Shown here: one piece after another, positions 1 through 10,098 of the stretch
Numbering within the stretch: the stretch's first letter is position 1
Layout: each line of letters starts with the position of its first letter
Source: Phytophthora sp. 'mugwort'
Taxonomy: Eukaryota > Oomycota > Peronosporomycetes > Peronosporales > Peronosporaceae
DNA length: 64,000 bases
NCBI GenBank assembly: GCA_033558025.1
Contig: JAUCEF010000011.1
Location: forward strand, 868,001-932,000
Direction: 5' to 3'
Position numbers and translations under genes: made by a program
Notes under the pieces: model-generated
Seen by the model: the letters and a program-made list of their open reading frames with translations, nothing else
Told to the model about the DNA's origin: nothing
The model's database searches: none

Positions 1-1221
1 GTAGTTCATTTCCAGCGTCGGCACGTAAAGTACCTTGTGGAGCCTGATGCGTGCGGTTTGCCCGCTATTCACGAGCGCATTTTGCAGCACCGTGCCAATA
101 CCTGTGACTGAAGTAAGCTTGGCAGTTGCAACCCGGACTTGATGACCGGAAACTGCGTCAAACTTTTCGAAAATCGATCTGTCAGACGTCATGTGCTGTG
201 TACAGCCGGAGTCGATTACCCAGGAAGTCGACCAATGCTCTATGCTCGCTGTCATGGCGCGCACTTCCATTGCTGTGAGACCCCAAACTTCTCCAGCGAG
301 CACGGAGGGAAATTGCTCAGCCGATTCGGTAGCATTAGGCGCCGGGGTTGCAGCAATTGCGGCGTGAGCTTTTGGCTCAGTTTGTTTGTCAGGAACCCCA
401 CGCTCTTGGAGGTGACGAAGTCGCAGTCGACACACTTGCTTTTGGTGACCTTCTTTGCCGCAATAGAAGCAGGCTGGTCCATGCTTCACCCGCTGTGGGT
501 ATGGGGCAGCTCGATGAGGGTGAGGGCGACTTGAACTAGAAAAGTTTCTGAGAGCTGCAACAGATGCCTCCGCCAGCTTGTATACCTCGTACTTGTTCAC
601 GGCGAGCACTGCGGTCGCCCGCTCGGTAATCGGGGCCGTTTGTTTGTGTGAGCATCGTGAGTACTCAGCCATCACGTTGCCTTCCATCGTCGACCATGGT
701 AAAGGGCGATCCTGGGTCTGGGTAAAGTATACATTTTTATAATGTGCCCATGATTCCGGCAAGCTGGTCAAGAGTTGACACACACGCTCTTTGTCGTCAA
801 CAGCTTTTCCTTGCCTGGCGAGTTTGTTGGCGAGGGGTCGTGAGCTTGTTGAGGTGTACTGTTATTTTCTGGCCATCCTCGTATTTCAACGAGATGAACT
901 TCTCACGCAGTGCCACTAGATTTCCCCAGGTATTAGCCTCGTACGTTTCTCCAAGTACTCGAAGACTTCGTAGGCGAAGCTCTTAGCTCCAACACTAACC
1001 AGTAGTTCGTCAGTCAGTGTTTCAAGCAGGAAAGCTTTGGCCATTCGTTCGCGATGCGCGAAGTGCTCTTCGTCGCGCCGCGAGCCTCTGCGTGGCGGCT
1101 TCTCCTGCAGCGTGGCAATGTCCCAGATATTCTTCGCCTCCATCATGGCTTGCACCCGCGTCTTCCAAGCGGCGTAGTTGCTCCCAATGGAGTTCTTGTC
1201 AGCATTCCGCTTCAGCATCAT
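1..1221 (-). pseudogene. Ty1/copia retrotransposon gag-protease, decayed and cut by window edge
   Basis: On the minus strand a gag-like N-terminus starts at 1221 (MMLKRNADKN, then an NYAAWKTRVQAMMEAK stretch typical of copia gag). A CCHC zinc knuckle follows (CFYCGKEGHQKQVC, about 431-478) and then a retroviral-type aspartic protease start (WVIDSGCTQHMTSD, about 181-228). The continuation (LYVP-like motif) runs off the left edge, so integrase and RT are not visible. The first reading frame ends near 916, but the matching continuation (YEANTWGNLVALRE) is in another frame. A second shift lies near 835, where an extra C seems present. I therefore read it as a non-functional copy. No LTR could be bounded with confidence upstream of 1221. 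Family assignment rests on motif order, which is firm; subfamily is unknown. Confidence 0.8.
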
Positions 1222-2335
1222 CGTGATGGCGCTGCGTAGTAGAGAAGAGTCGAGTGCGCCTTTTGGAAGCTTGGGCTTATAACCTTTTATTCATTGCTGT
1301 GCAATTATGGAAGTGAGAACAATTCTGCACTTCAAGCTGAGGGAAAACCATGACCAACCACAGCATGGTTGGTCTGGACGAAAACCTCGCCAGTGGCTAC
1401 ACCTGACCTCAACTACAACACTACGGTAACCATCTTGAAGTATATCTCGAACTTGTCGTGCTCGCTGAAATCCAACAGCAATAATGCATGCATTTGTCTT
1501 TTCATTGCGTTCTCGGGGTAGAGATATCCGCGTGGTGATTTGTTTGTGATTTTTTAGGTCTAATCGGCCGCTATCACATGAAAATCTCGATAAACTGAAA
1601 CTATGGGAAACGTTTCCGGACAGTTTCCAGTTTGCCAAAACGTTATCAGGCCTAATTCTCGGGGACTGTATAACATAGAAAAAGATCGGCAACATACTGA
1701 TGAACTGTATACCGGTACCAACCACTTGCTGCAATTGAAAAGCATTCACTCAATACATGCACATCAGGGTCCCCTCCCTCACCAATCCACCACCGTTTCC
1801 TACCGAGGTGTTAAACTAATTCATGCGCTCTACGCTAGCGAAGTAGATCCTTAAGTAGCCTATACTTGTATTCCGCACGTAGTAAACAAAAAAGATCTTA
1901 GCTGATGAAACGCGATATGGATACACGTACAAGGAAATAGTCTACTGTAAATTACGGGCTCACCGGAACAGGTGTAAAACGTCCCATTGCTATATATAAA
2001 CATTGAAGCTTTTACGTGATAAGAAATCAGTAAATGTAAATCATTGGAAAGTTCATAATCTTTATGGTTTTACTTATAAATAGGCCTCGATTTCAAAAGC
2101 TTGCCATCGTCGCGTTAGGGCCCATTCAACCAGACACATAGTAGACTATCTGATTGGGCACCAAAGGATCAATCGGGCTGTTGTCACTACTCGAGTTCAG
2201 CAAATACGGTAGTCCCCCCACAACTACTCATCACCTCGTATCAAAAGCACAATGCAACACATTTGATTAAATGAGCGACTGCTGAAATCGAGGCAGCTCA
2301 AAATGTTAATAATACTCGGTGCTACTATCGGATGA
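1222..2335. other. Intergenic, possible copia leader/LTR
   Basis: No convincing gene. The part next to 1221 should hold the leader and 5' LTR of the minus-strand copia copy, but I could not find a matching second LTR or a clear primer binding site. A 152-codon minus-strand frame at 1291-1749 has no recognisable domain. The rest is AT-rich and featureless. Confidence 0.4.
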
Positions 2336-3688
2336 GTGATGGTCTACCCCGGCCACTGCAGTTGCAAGTCGCAATTGTCGTCTTCTGCTGGCTCGCCGGT
2401 TGGCCTCGAGGCGTCGAGACCTGCGTTCGGATCCGATCAAGTACAAGCGGCGCAGATAGTTCATGTAGTCAATCCCATCGTTCGCGCGAAGCGGGTGCGT
2501 CCATGCGTGCAGATTGGTAAGAGCAACACATGCTCGAAAAAAGGTCTCGTAGTTGTCTTATTGCCAGCGATACTTGTCCGCGCAAACGGCCCAGAGAGTG
2601 CATAGTCTGCCAAAGTAGTTCTCAACCACGACTCTGTCTGACGAAATGTCATGGTTGAAAGCTTCTTCGGCAGCTGTCAAGGGGTGGATGGTCGGCAACG
2701 AACGGGGTGGATGACACGCATTTCAGTCGCTAGACCCTGGTACCTCTGTCGGCTAGAATTGCCCAAGCCTCGGGGTACTCGTCGTGCAAGGGGTCTCCGT
2801 CGTGCATAGTGTCTTCTGCAGTCGCCTTCGTGGCTGCGGCAACGTGAAATGCTTTGTTCTCCTAAAGATAGTGATGTCGGCCACACTGCCCTTGTAGTGA
2901 TGCGAACAATTGATAGCTTGCCCAGTAGGATCACAGAACCTTCGGTCATGAAGCCATGTAGCTTATGCGTTTTGTATACGCAGCACGTTCCTGCTGCGTA
3001 CCGCTAGGCATGTTTGCCTGCTGGAAGGTGACATCCACGGCGTAGTGAACAGCAAGGTAGTGATGAAAGCCATGTCCCGCTACGATCATTGTCTTCGTTG
3101 ACCATTCGCGCTCGGTGTGTTCAACAAAAATCTTGTAGAGATAAGGGGCCAGGTCTTGATGCTGAAGCTGTTGGCGAGCATATCCCGCCGTCCGCAGTTC
3201 TTTAGGACACAGAGGGTCATGAATAGACATCCATAGGCGGGTGGCGGCACTTGTTACCACGGCCCACGTTCCACCGAGTGGACATGAAGCTGCTTACGCG
3301 GCGCCTAGAGACCTCGCCGAGTGTAAAGTTGCACATCTTCAACACACCGTCGGACTACAGTCGACTGAAAGGTGTCTAGAATGGGGTGGGGTGAGTCTTC
3401 GTCGCCGTCGCTCACGGGAAGAGGGTCGTTGCTGTGGCGAGCGCGTTTGTTGACGCGAGCGGTTTCAAGTTCTTGCAGCTGCAAGAATGATCGGCGAGCA
3501 TCACGTCGAGTGATAGGAGCGGCCGAGCTTCTCGAAGAGGTTGCCGTGGGTGCGGTGGCGACTGGAGACGGGGTGCGAGACGTGGGTGCGTGCCATGGGG
3601 ACTTAGTTGCTAGACGGAGGATTGAAAAATGAGCGGAGGGTCTCACCAAAACGGTGAGGGAGTTCGTGCGATATTCGCTCGCACGCAC
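2336..3688 (-). pseudogene. PIF/Harbinger-type (DDE_Tnp_4) transposase, degenerate
   Basis: Minus-strand frames, joined across several frameshifts, give the ordered motifs of a DDE_Tnp_4 transposase. In order they are VDVTFQQ (first catalytic Asp) near 3040, HKLHGFMTEGSV near 2930, YKGSVADITIFRR near 2890, LADRGYQG (second Asp) near 2740, and ENYFGRLCTLWAVCADKYRW (catalytic Glu) near 2600. A C-terminal tail extends to about 2340. The frame at 3305-3688 may be the N-terminal region. At least three frame changes break the gene. The terminal inverted repeats were not located. Function in life would be cut-and-paste transposition; this copy cannot make the enzyme. Confidence 0.75.
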
Positions 3689-4381
3689 GGACTCGGCGTT
3701 GCACTCACCCCTCTTGTGCTCGAAGGAGCTTTCCCTTTGAATGTCCCAGTACGGAATTCTTCTTCTGCTCGGTTCTAAGGGTGAAGCTCTGCTTCTGCTA
3801 TCGAGATCTAATGATAGTACTAAGGTGGGTCAAGGCCTGTTTACGTTCTTTCTCTGTCCTGGGTTTCTTTGTTTTTTACGGTGTTGCACTGAGCCCGTGC
3901 GTTGCAGGTGAACCCGTGGTTTAAGGTACAACGGCCCAAATCCTGCCGCGGGAAAGAAAAAATGCACGCTGCCTCCACTTCGACTTTTTTAGCATTAGTA
4001 GGCGTGTCGATAATCTCTCACACTTGCCATACCCGACCTCAGTATACATGCTGCTCGTTGTGGAGCCGGCGGCTCAGAGTCGCAGGAAACATCCACGACG
4101 GCTGGCGTCGATCAGGGCTGCATTGCGGTGTGACCGATTGGTCTGCTCTGCACCCATTGCAGTGAATCTGCGAAAAGAGAAGCGCGTACGCATGAAGTCA
4201 CGGTGAACCCAGGCTGTCTTTTACTTGCAGCTAGACGGATCCCTGTTTTGGTGGATCCCATGAAAGTGGCTACGCATACCGTCTCACAGAGTGAGATTAT
4301 TTTTTTTGTATAGAACCGGTGTCTTAGGAGCTCCATATGGGATGGGTGAGGATAGGCTTGGCATACGACCATCACTCCTGA
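3689..4381. other. Intergenic
   Basis: No gene recognised. The segment lies between the Harbinger relic and the Mutator-like element and may contain one end of either, but no terminal repeat was identified. Confidence 0.4.
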
Positions 4382-5503
4382 TTGGCGAGCGTCCGCAACT
4401 CGAAGGGGGGAATCCGAAAGAGGGGGCCCGGGGGTGTAATGGAGCCCTCGGTGTTCGACGCACGCCGTGCAGCCAACGTCGTTGGGGAATTCACCAGCCG
4501 TAACCGAAGCAGCCACCGGCCATCAGGGAGCAAACGTCGAAGCAAGAAGCATAAGCGCTACCTTTCTGCCAAAACGACCAAGAGACTCCGTTTGACTTCA
4601 CCTCATCGACCTCTTCAAGCCCAGCGAGCGTGTTTACGTCCTGAATCCTCTGGTGAGGGCTCTAAACTGGAGAGTAGTGGCAGTTTTGACACAATCGAGT
4701 CCACCAACAGTTCCGTTGAGGTGCTAATCGAACTAGCGGACAACGGGATTGGCGGGACGGAGTGGGACGATGGAAACCCACGCGACACTCAAGGGATATG
4801 TCCCTTGAACGATCTAGTGCAGGTCCCCAGGTTGGACGTGCGAAAGTTCTCGTCATTGAGGAGTTTGACAAGTACCTCTCTCTATCTACAGCAAGCGTAC
4901 GTTCCGGGTTTGTACTTGTTTGTACTTGGAACGGACTCACACTCTCAGACTGTATCTCAGTCAACTACTGCAGTACAGGCCTAGATTTCATGATGTCTAG
5001 TCTAACATGTTGCGCTGATTACAGATTTTTCATGCGGAACATCTACACCAGTTCGCACTCGGAACAAACGGATCACTAAGAACGGTCGTAGAGTTCCATT
5101 CATCCCGGACCACTTCCAGTTCTACAGTATGATGTATAAGTGAACACATGGAGGTGATCCGGTCAGTTCGGTGTCGCGACCAAGCACTGGACAACGTCCT
5201 CACCACTTCTCGCGTCGAATCGGCTGCTCAGCGCAGGTGTGTTTATGCGGGTAATTTGTCTTTGCTGCTCCATCGTCTGACATTGTATATTTTGCATTGG
5301 AGATTAACTTGTGCGTTAAAGGAGATGGTGATAACTGGGGTGTATGCATTACACACCAAGTGCCACGCCATAACCATGAAGTCAGCCAAGAAGTGTTCAA
5401 AACTTACCGCGAAAATTGGCGTATCGAAGAAGAGGGCGTGATCGACACTGTGCAGACTCTTCGCCGCTGTGGAGCAAACAGAAAAAACATTCTATAGTTC
5501 ATC

Positions 5504-6535
5504 ATGGAGAATACGGTGGCAGAGCCGACAATCAAAGATGTGCATAACCTACTGGAGAAAATGAAGCAAGAAGAATACACGCACGCGTCGACAGAAGAAC
5601 GTGTCCAAGCTTTTCTCGAGGACTTCGCACGGGATCACGGAAACGTAGCCAGAATTGTCGTTGACGAGGTAAGTCTACTGCACTTGCTTATTCTATTACA
5701 CAACTAACACGCTTTTTAGCAACGGTAATTGGCAGGGTAAAGCAAAAATGCACCTTCATACAAACGGGTCACATGCGTCAAATGTTCCGGCACTTCCCCG
5801 AGGGACACCTTATTGATGCCACCTACAACACAAATGCTGCCCGGTATAAGTTATTTTCATTTAAGGTGCAAGACGCGTTTGGGAAAGGTCAATACGTGCA
5901 GGTGAGACGCTATTCCGGTCTTCAAATTGTGACAACGTCTTGGATTGTGCTAACCATCTGAGGCTTTGTATTGTTTACCTTGTTTTTTCTGTATGCAGCA
6001 CAGTCTGGTCGAGAATGAGCAGAAGCCGACGCTGAGGTTCTCGTATAAACAGTTCAAGGCAAGCTGTCCTGAGTATGATTCGACTGCTGTGATTATTGTT
6101 GTCAAGGACTTCACAGAAATCTCGGTTTTGGATGACGAATTTCCGAGCGCACGCATTCTTCTGTGCCATTTTCACGTGGTGAAGGGCTTCAAGCAAAAGG
6201 TAGCTAAAGAGACGTACCGGCTGGATGTGTTCTAGAGGAACGAAATGAAGAGGCTTTCGAGTTTGGTAGTTAGTGCTACACTGAAAAAAAGATTTGATCA
6301 AATCGTGGAAACTATAAAGGTTATTCTACGGGACGATGATAAGATTCATCGCTGGTTCAAAATGTTTAGCGAAAATTGGGGTTCTAGTAAGGAAATGTGG
6401 AACTCCATTTACCGCGGCAGCATTCCCCATATGGGCAACCAAACCAACAACAGGTAAAACTATTGAGAATAGGCGGTCACGGCTTCTATGTAACTAAAAC
6501 GTTTTATTTGTGAATATAGACTGGAGTCAAGATAA
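5504..6535 (+). pseudogene. MULE transposase catalytic core
   Basis: The core reads TIKDVHNLLEKMKQEE, then FRHFPEGHLIDATYNTN (first Asp of the DDE set) and DAFGKGQYVQ. After an intron come HSLVENEQK, VIIVVKDFTEISVL (second Asp) and LLCHFHVVKGFKQKV, which is the CxxH-type motif typical of MULEs. Two spliceosomal introns with GT-AG ends interrupt the homology: 5902-5998 (between KGQYVQ and HSLVEN) and 6454-6519 (between QTNN and RLES). A third GT (5669) suggests another one. Two stops after RLES and the shifted downstream frame (QRNLNRLGAYHN, DVEMGKLANVISGHAVAQ, about 6620-6740) mark it as dead. Related oomycete transposases are abundant, so it is probably a resident family. Confidence 0.75.
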
Positions 6536-6840
6536 TAAAAACGCAAAAGCCTGGTGGACACCTCAACCTTGGTGGACGATTCTGTGACTTTGATTCTGTT
6601 CTGGCAATCCGTTTAAGAAAAGGAGTGGCAGCGAAACCTTAATCGACTCGGTGCGTATCACAACGCTAACTATGATGTGGAGATGGGAAAGCTGGCAAAT
6701 GTCATATCAGGCCACGCTGTTGCGCAAGTTAAGCAGCAGTACGACTTTGCGATGCTGCCAACAACTCGCTACCGACACTACCCTCTCTCCATACCCCCTA
6801 CGTGATGATTCACTTTTAAGCTCCGGATACAACAGATGAA

Positions 6841-7200
6841 ACCGACCACTTTGCGTGTGATACTCCGGACGAGTACACACTCAACCTGCTCGAGTGGACA
6901 TGCTCTAGTATTTTCAACGTGACCCGCCACCTTCCGTGTCGCCATATCATATATTACCGCAAGCTGACGAACTGTTCACAGCTAGTACCAGCGTCTATTA
7001 TCAAGTCACGTTGGTTGATTGACAATTTTTGAAGATTCAAAAATTCAACATTTGAGGATGATATGGAACCCTTTTACATGCCGACAATTGATTATTCTAC
7101 ATCCGCATGTCGCGCTCTGTCACAAACGAGAAATACAAGGACCTACTAGCAGTTGGAAAGGAGATCGCTGCATTTGGGTGTCCGTGGGGAACCTGAGCTC
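6841..7200 (+). pseudogene. SWIM-like zinc finger region of the MULE
   Basis: The frame starting at 6841 gives FACDTPDEYTLNLLEW, TCSSIFNVTRHLPCRHIIYY and a short conserved tail. About 7110-7195 in another frame reads SVTNEKYKDLLAVGKEIAAFGCPWGT. A canonical SWIM domain is CxCx(n)CxH. Here the first pair is CSS, so the second cysteine is replaced by Ser, while LPCRH is intact. The domain normally binds DNA or partner proteins. The broken motif agrees with decay. Confidence 0.65.
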
Positions 7201-8212
7201 AAATTGAGTTAAAATTGCTGATGACGGAACTTCTGAGCGACTTGAAGACGGAAAGTGCTCAACTTTTCAGCCCATTGCAAGTGAAAACGATGTGAGCTCA
7301 AGCGATGCCGGCCAGAAGGCTACACCAGATGCTGAAAGCGTTTGCGCTCCTGATAGAGGCGAGAAGACAATGAGGAAGCCTCAGCCGAACGTGGATCAGA
7401 ATCTGGTATCCGAAGCGGATATCAAACCCCGGGCAAGAATGACACGGAATCCGTTGACCAAGGCAGCAATCAAACCTGTATCGAGAAAGACACGAGACGT
7501 TGACACCACGCCGATTTATTTGGGACCACGGAGAGAGTGGAACACTCTCAGCCTGTTAAACATTATCAGCCTGTCATACAGTCTCAGACTGTTAAACAGT
7601 AGGCGCGTCTGACTCCGTTGCGCCAGGAACTGAACCTGACCCGGAAGCCATGCAGCAAAGTCCGGAATTAAATTCGTAAGAGATGAAAGAAATTCTAGAA
7701 ACCTTTGGCGACCTCAGCCCGCCTTCACCGATGGAAAAGATTCTCAAGCCATCTACAGATAGGGTGCAGCGATTACAGAAGGCGAAGCGGTCAGAATTGT
7801 ACAACAAATTGAGACTGTACAACCCCCTGCACGTGTCCAGACGACACGCCAGCGTAACTGGAAAATTTCGGAGACGGCGAGCCGACCCGGAGCACCCAAG
7901 GGCAGTCGTGCGAAAAGCAAGCAGCAAAAAAAGAAAGATATGAAAGCCACGTTGGCACGAGTTGATGCAGTTGCGAAGAACACGACAATAGCATTGCTTG
8001 AAATCCTCACAGAGGCCTGTGCCTCTAAAGCGCCTTACGTTATTTACGCGGCGCCCATGAGGGAGCTGACCCTTCGCCAGCTGAGGCGATCAAATATTAC
8101 GGTAGCAGCGAGGTCAGGCGGAAAGCACCCGACTCCAACGCACGAAGTGATATCGGTGCTGGCATTACCGACTCTGAATGCATGAACGACACAAATCGCT
8201 CGCTTCCAGAAT

Positions 8213-8935
8213 GTGTGGAAGTCTGACCATGACACAATAATTCCGAGATCTCAAATCGTGGTGACTGTCAATGGTGTTACCTGTGAGGTCTGCATCGTCG
8301 ATGACATGAAGAAGTGGCATACTATGGTTCAAAGGTTCGCTGAGATTGACGCGTGCGTGAAGTGGGTCCATGGCATAAACTGGCGGATAGGTGTTGATGT
8401 ACCAGGAAGCGAGCCAGTTATACAGCCGCGTGAAGCTGCACTTAGGTTGAAGGCAATTCGAGTGCTGGATAAAGATTTTTTCCTGACAACATTCTGCGGA
8501 AAGCAACAGATTCAAGAGAGTGTCTGGACCGGGCAACCCTTCGAATGATACAACTCCACATACGCACATGTAAGGCAGTCGCAATTCCTGCCAACGTGCT
8601 AACCTTACCTCTTCATCTGCCGGAGCGTCTTCCAGCTCAAGATGTATTTCAAGTTTTGTTCAGTGAGCAGTCCCCATGCTGACAGTACCCGTGAATGTGG
8701 GCGGAGACCATTGGTGCGGTATTGTAGCGACGTGAAAAAGGGCACCGTTACCGTGTTTGACCCTCTGCCGGCAAAGGACCGGGTTGGACGACTTGAAGCT
8801 ATTGCTAAGAAGGAGTTATATCCGCTACTACCGACACGCGAAGAAGGTTACACATGTACTAAGTTCTCGACGATGACCCAACTCGACAACTACAACTGCG
8901 GGGCGTTTACCCTCATCTTTTTCGATTCTGATTAG
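8213..8935 (+). pseudogene. Ulp1-like (C48) cysteine protease domain of the MULE
   Basis: The C-terminal catalytic part is clear. GGDHWCGIV (catalytic His) lies at about 8701-8725, VFDPLPAKDRVGRLE (catalytic Asp) at about 8755-8795, and TQLDNYNCGAFTLIFF (oxyanion Gln and catalytic Cys) at about 8877-8926. A frameshift sits between the His and Asp motifs, near 8727. The frame at 8213-8548 probably encodes the preceding part of the domain. Ulp1 family enzymes cleave SUMO or other ubiquitin-like tags; the role inside transposons is unknown. Confidence 0.7.
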
Positions 8936-9679
8936 CGGTGCGAGGGTAATTGATCTCGACGACGGTGTAGACGAGGTAGAGCTAATGCAGCTTTTTAGGT
9001 ATAAATACTTGTGCTACTCGCTCGCTTAAACGAACAAATGCATTTCATTTTTTTTCTTTCGAGCAGCACATTATCAAATGCAAAAGCAGCACCTTTGTGG
9101 GCGTGATTCCCTGTCTTCACCAGCACCAGTCTGCTGAAAGACATAGCGAAATTTGCAATCGAAAGCGACAAACACTCCTGTTTAATGGCTATTCTGCGTA
9201 CACCGGCTGCTACTGCCCATCCAATTTCAGTCTTAGACGGTCATCGAGATCTACAGACTGTTTCGAGACGGTATGATTTTCATACAGTCTCAGGGGGTTA
9301 TGCACCAGAGACGTCTTTCTCTTGCCGAGACGGTATGCGTAACCTCTGTCTGGATCCCAACGTGGATCCCACGATGGGATCCACCATGTACATATCCAGG
9401 CTGCAAGGCAAGTTGATGCTGCACCAGCTCTTAACCGATGCGAATAGAAAAAAAAACGCAGTCACGGGATTCACCCCCGATACACCGAACGTACTCAAGA
9501 TCGCCCAACACTCGTTTGCTGTAGACGCCGTGGAGGGCTGAGCTGCATTCGATGGACATCCCACGACCGCCTTTCCACTCGAACTGAGTCCAGCGACTGC
9601 CATACATGTAGCACAGACCCCGGGAATTCTTGCATACCGGGCACGAGCGCCGTTGCTTTCGATTGTGCTGGTCCCTCCT

Positions 9680-9696
9680 GCTCATTCTGCAATTTG
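9680..9696 (+). promoter_or_regulatory. Oomycete core promoter (INR+FPR) of elicitin 1
   Basis: GCTCATTCTGCAATTTG matches the oomycete initiator/flanking-region consensus (GCTCATTYYNCAWTTT) essentially perfectly. It lies about 50-65 bases before the ATG at 9745, as expected for a short 5' leader. Confidence 0.85.
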
Positions 9697-9744
9697 CTCC
9701 ATCAGACTCACGAGATCATCCCCACGTCACCTCCACCCTCCAAG

Positions 9745-10098
9745 ATGAACTTCACCGCACTGCTCGCTGCCGTCGCGGCCCTTGTGGGTTCCGCCAACGC
9801 CGCCGCGTGCACCAGCACCCAGCAGACGGCGGCGTACGTGACGCTTGTGAGCATCCTCTCGGACTCGTCATTCAACCAGTGCTCCAAGGACTCGGGCTAC
9901 TCCATGCTGACTGCCAAGACGCTTCCCACCAACGCCCAATACAAACTCATGTGCGCGTCGCCGGCCTGCAACACGATGATCAAGAAGATCGTGACGCTGA
10001 ACCCCCCTAAGTGCGACCTGACCGTGCCCACCAGCGGCCTCGTGCTGGACGTGTACACGTACGCCAACGGCTTCTCGACCAAGTGCTCCTCGCTGTAA
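9745..10098 (+). CDS. Elicitin (short, single domain; basic composition, Val13)
   Basis: 117 residues: a 19-residue secretory signal peptide (MNFTALL...GSANA) and a 98-residue elicitin domain. The domain has six cysteines at mature positions 3, 27, 51, 56, 71 and 95, the exact canonical spacing (three disulfides). Elicitins are secreted sterol- and lipid-carrying proteins that trigger plant defence and necrosis. I chose the ATG at 9745 because it starts the signal peptide and follows the core promoter at 9680. An in-frame TTG upstream is not a plausible start. The mature protein has 7 Lys against 4 Asp and no Glu, a basic composition typical of beta-elicitins. Residue 13, however, is Val, as in acidic alpha-elicitins. 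It is the first of a head-to-tail pair with the gene at 12916. No intron. Confidence 0.95.
   Translation: MNFTALLAAVAALVGSANAAACTSTQQTAAYVTLVSILSDSSFNQCSKDSGYSMLTAKTLPTNAQYKLMCASPACNTMIKKIVTLNPPKCDLTVPTSGLVLDVYTYANGFSTKCSSL

Larger units (their letters stand above)
4382..8935 (+). mobile_element. Mutator-like element (MULE) with SWIM-like finger and Ulp1-type protease, inactive
   Basis: A single plus-strand array of domains covers this stretch. It begins with a basic N-terminal region (4382-5100) and then a MULE transposase (about 5500-6700). A SWIM-like zinc finger follows (about 6880-6960), then a Ser/Lys-rich linker, and last a C48 (Ulp1-like) cysteine protease (about 8640-8935). Stops and frameshifts occur throughout, for example two in-frame stops just after the exon that resumes at 6520. 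Both the coding potential and the ends look lost. The 13-bp string CATACAGTCTCAG occurs at about 7575 and 9289; I could not show that it is a terminal repeat. MULE transposases fused to or accompanied by Ulp1 proteases are known from plant Kaonashi-type elements. Confidence 0.75.

Noticed and set aside
1291..1749. 152-codon minus-strand frame upstream of the copia gag
   Set aside because: No domain and odd composition; more likely leader or LTR sequence.
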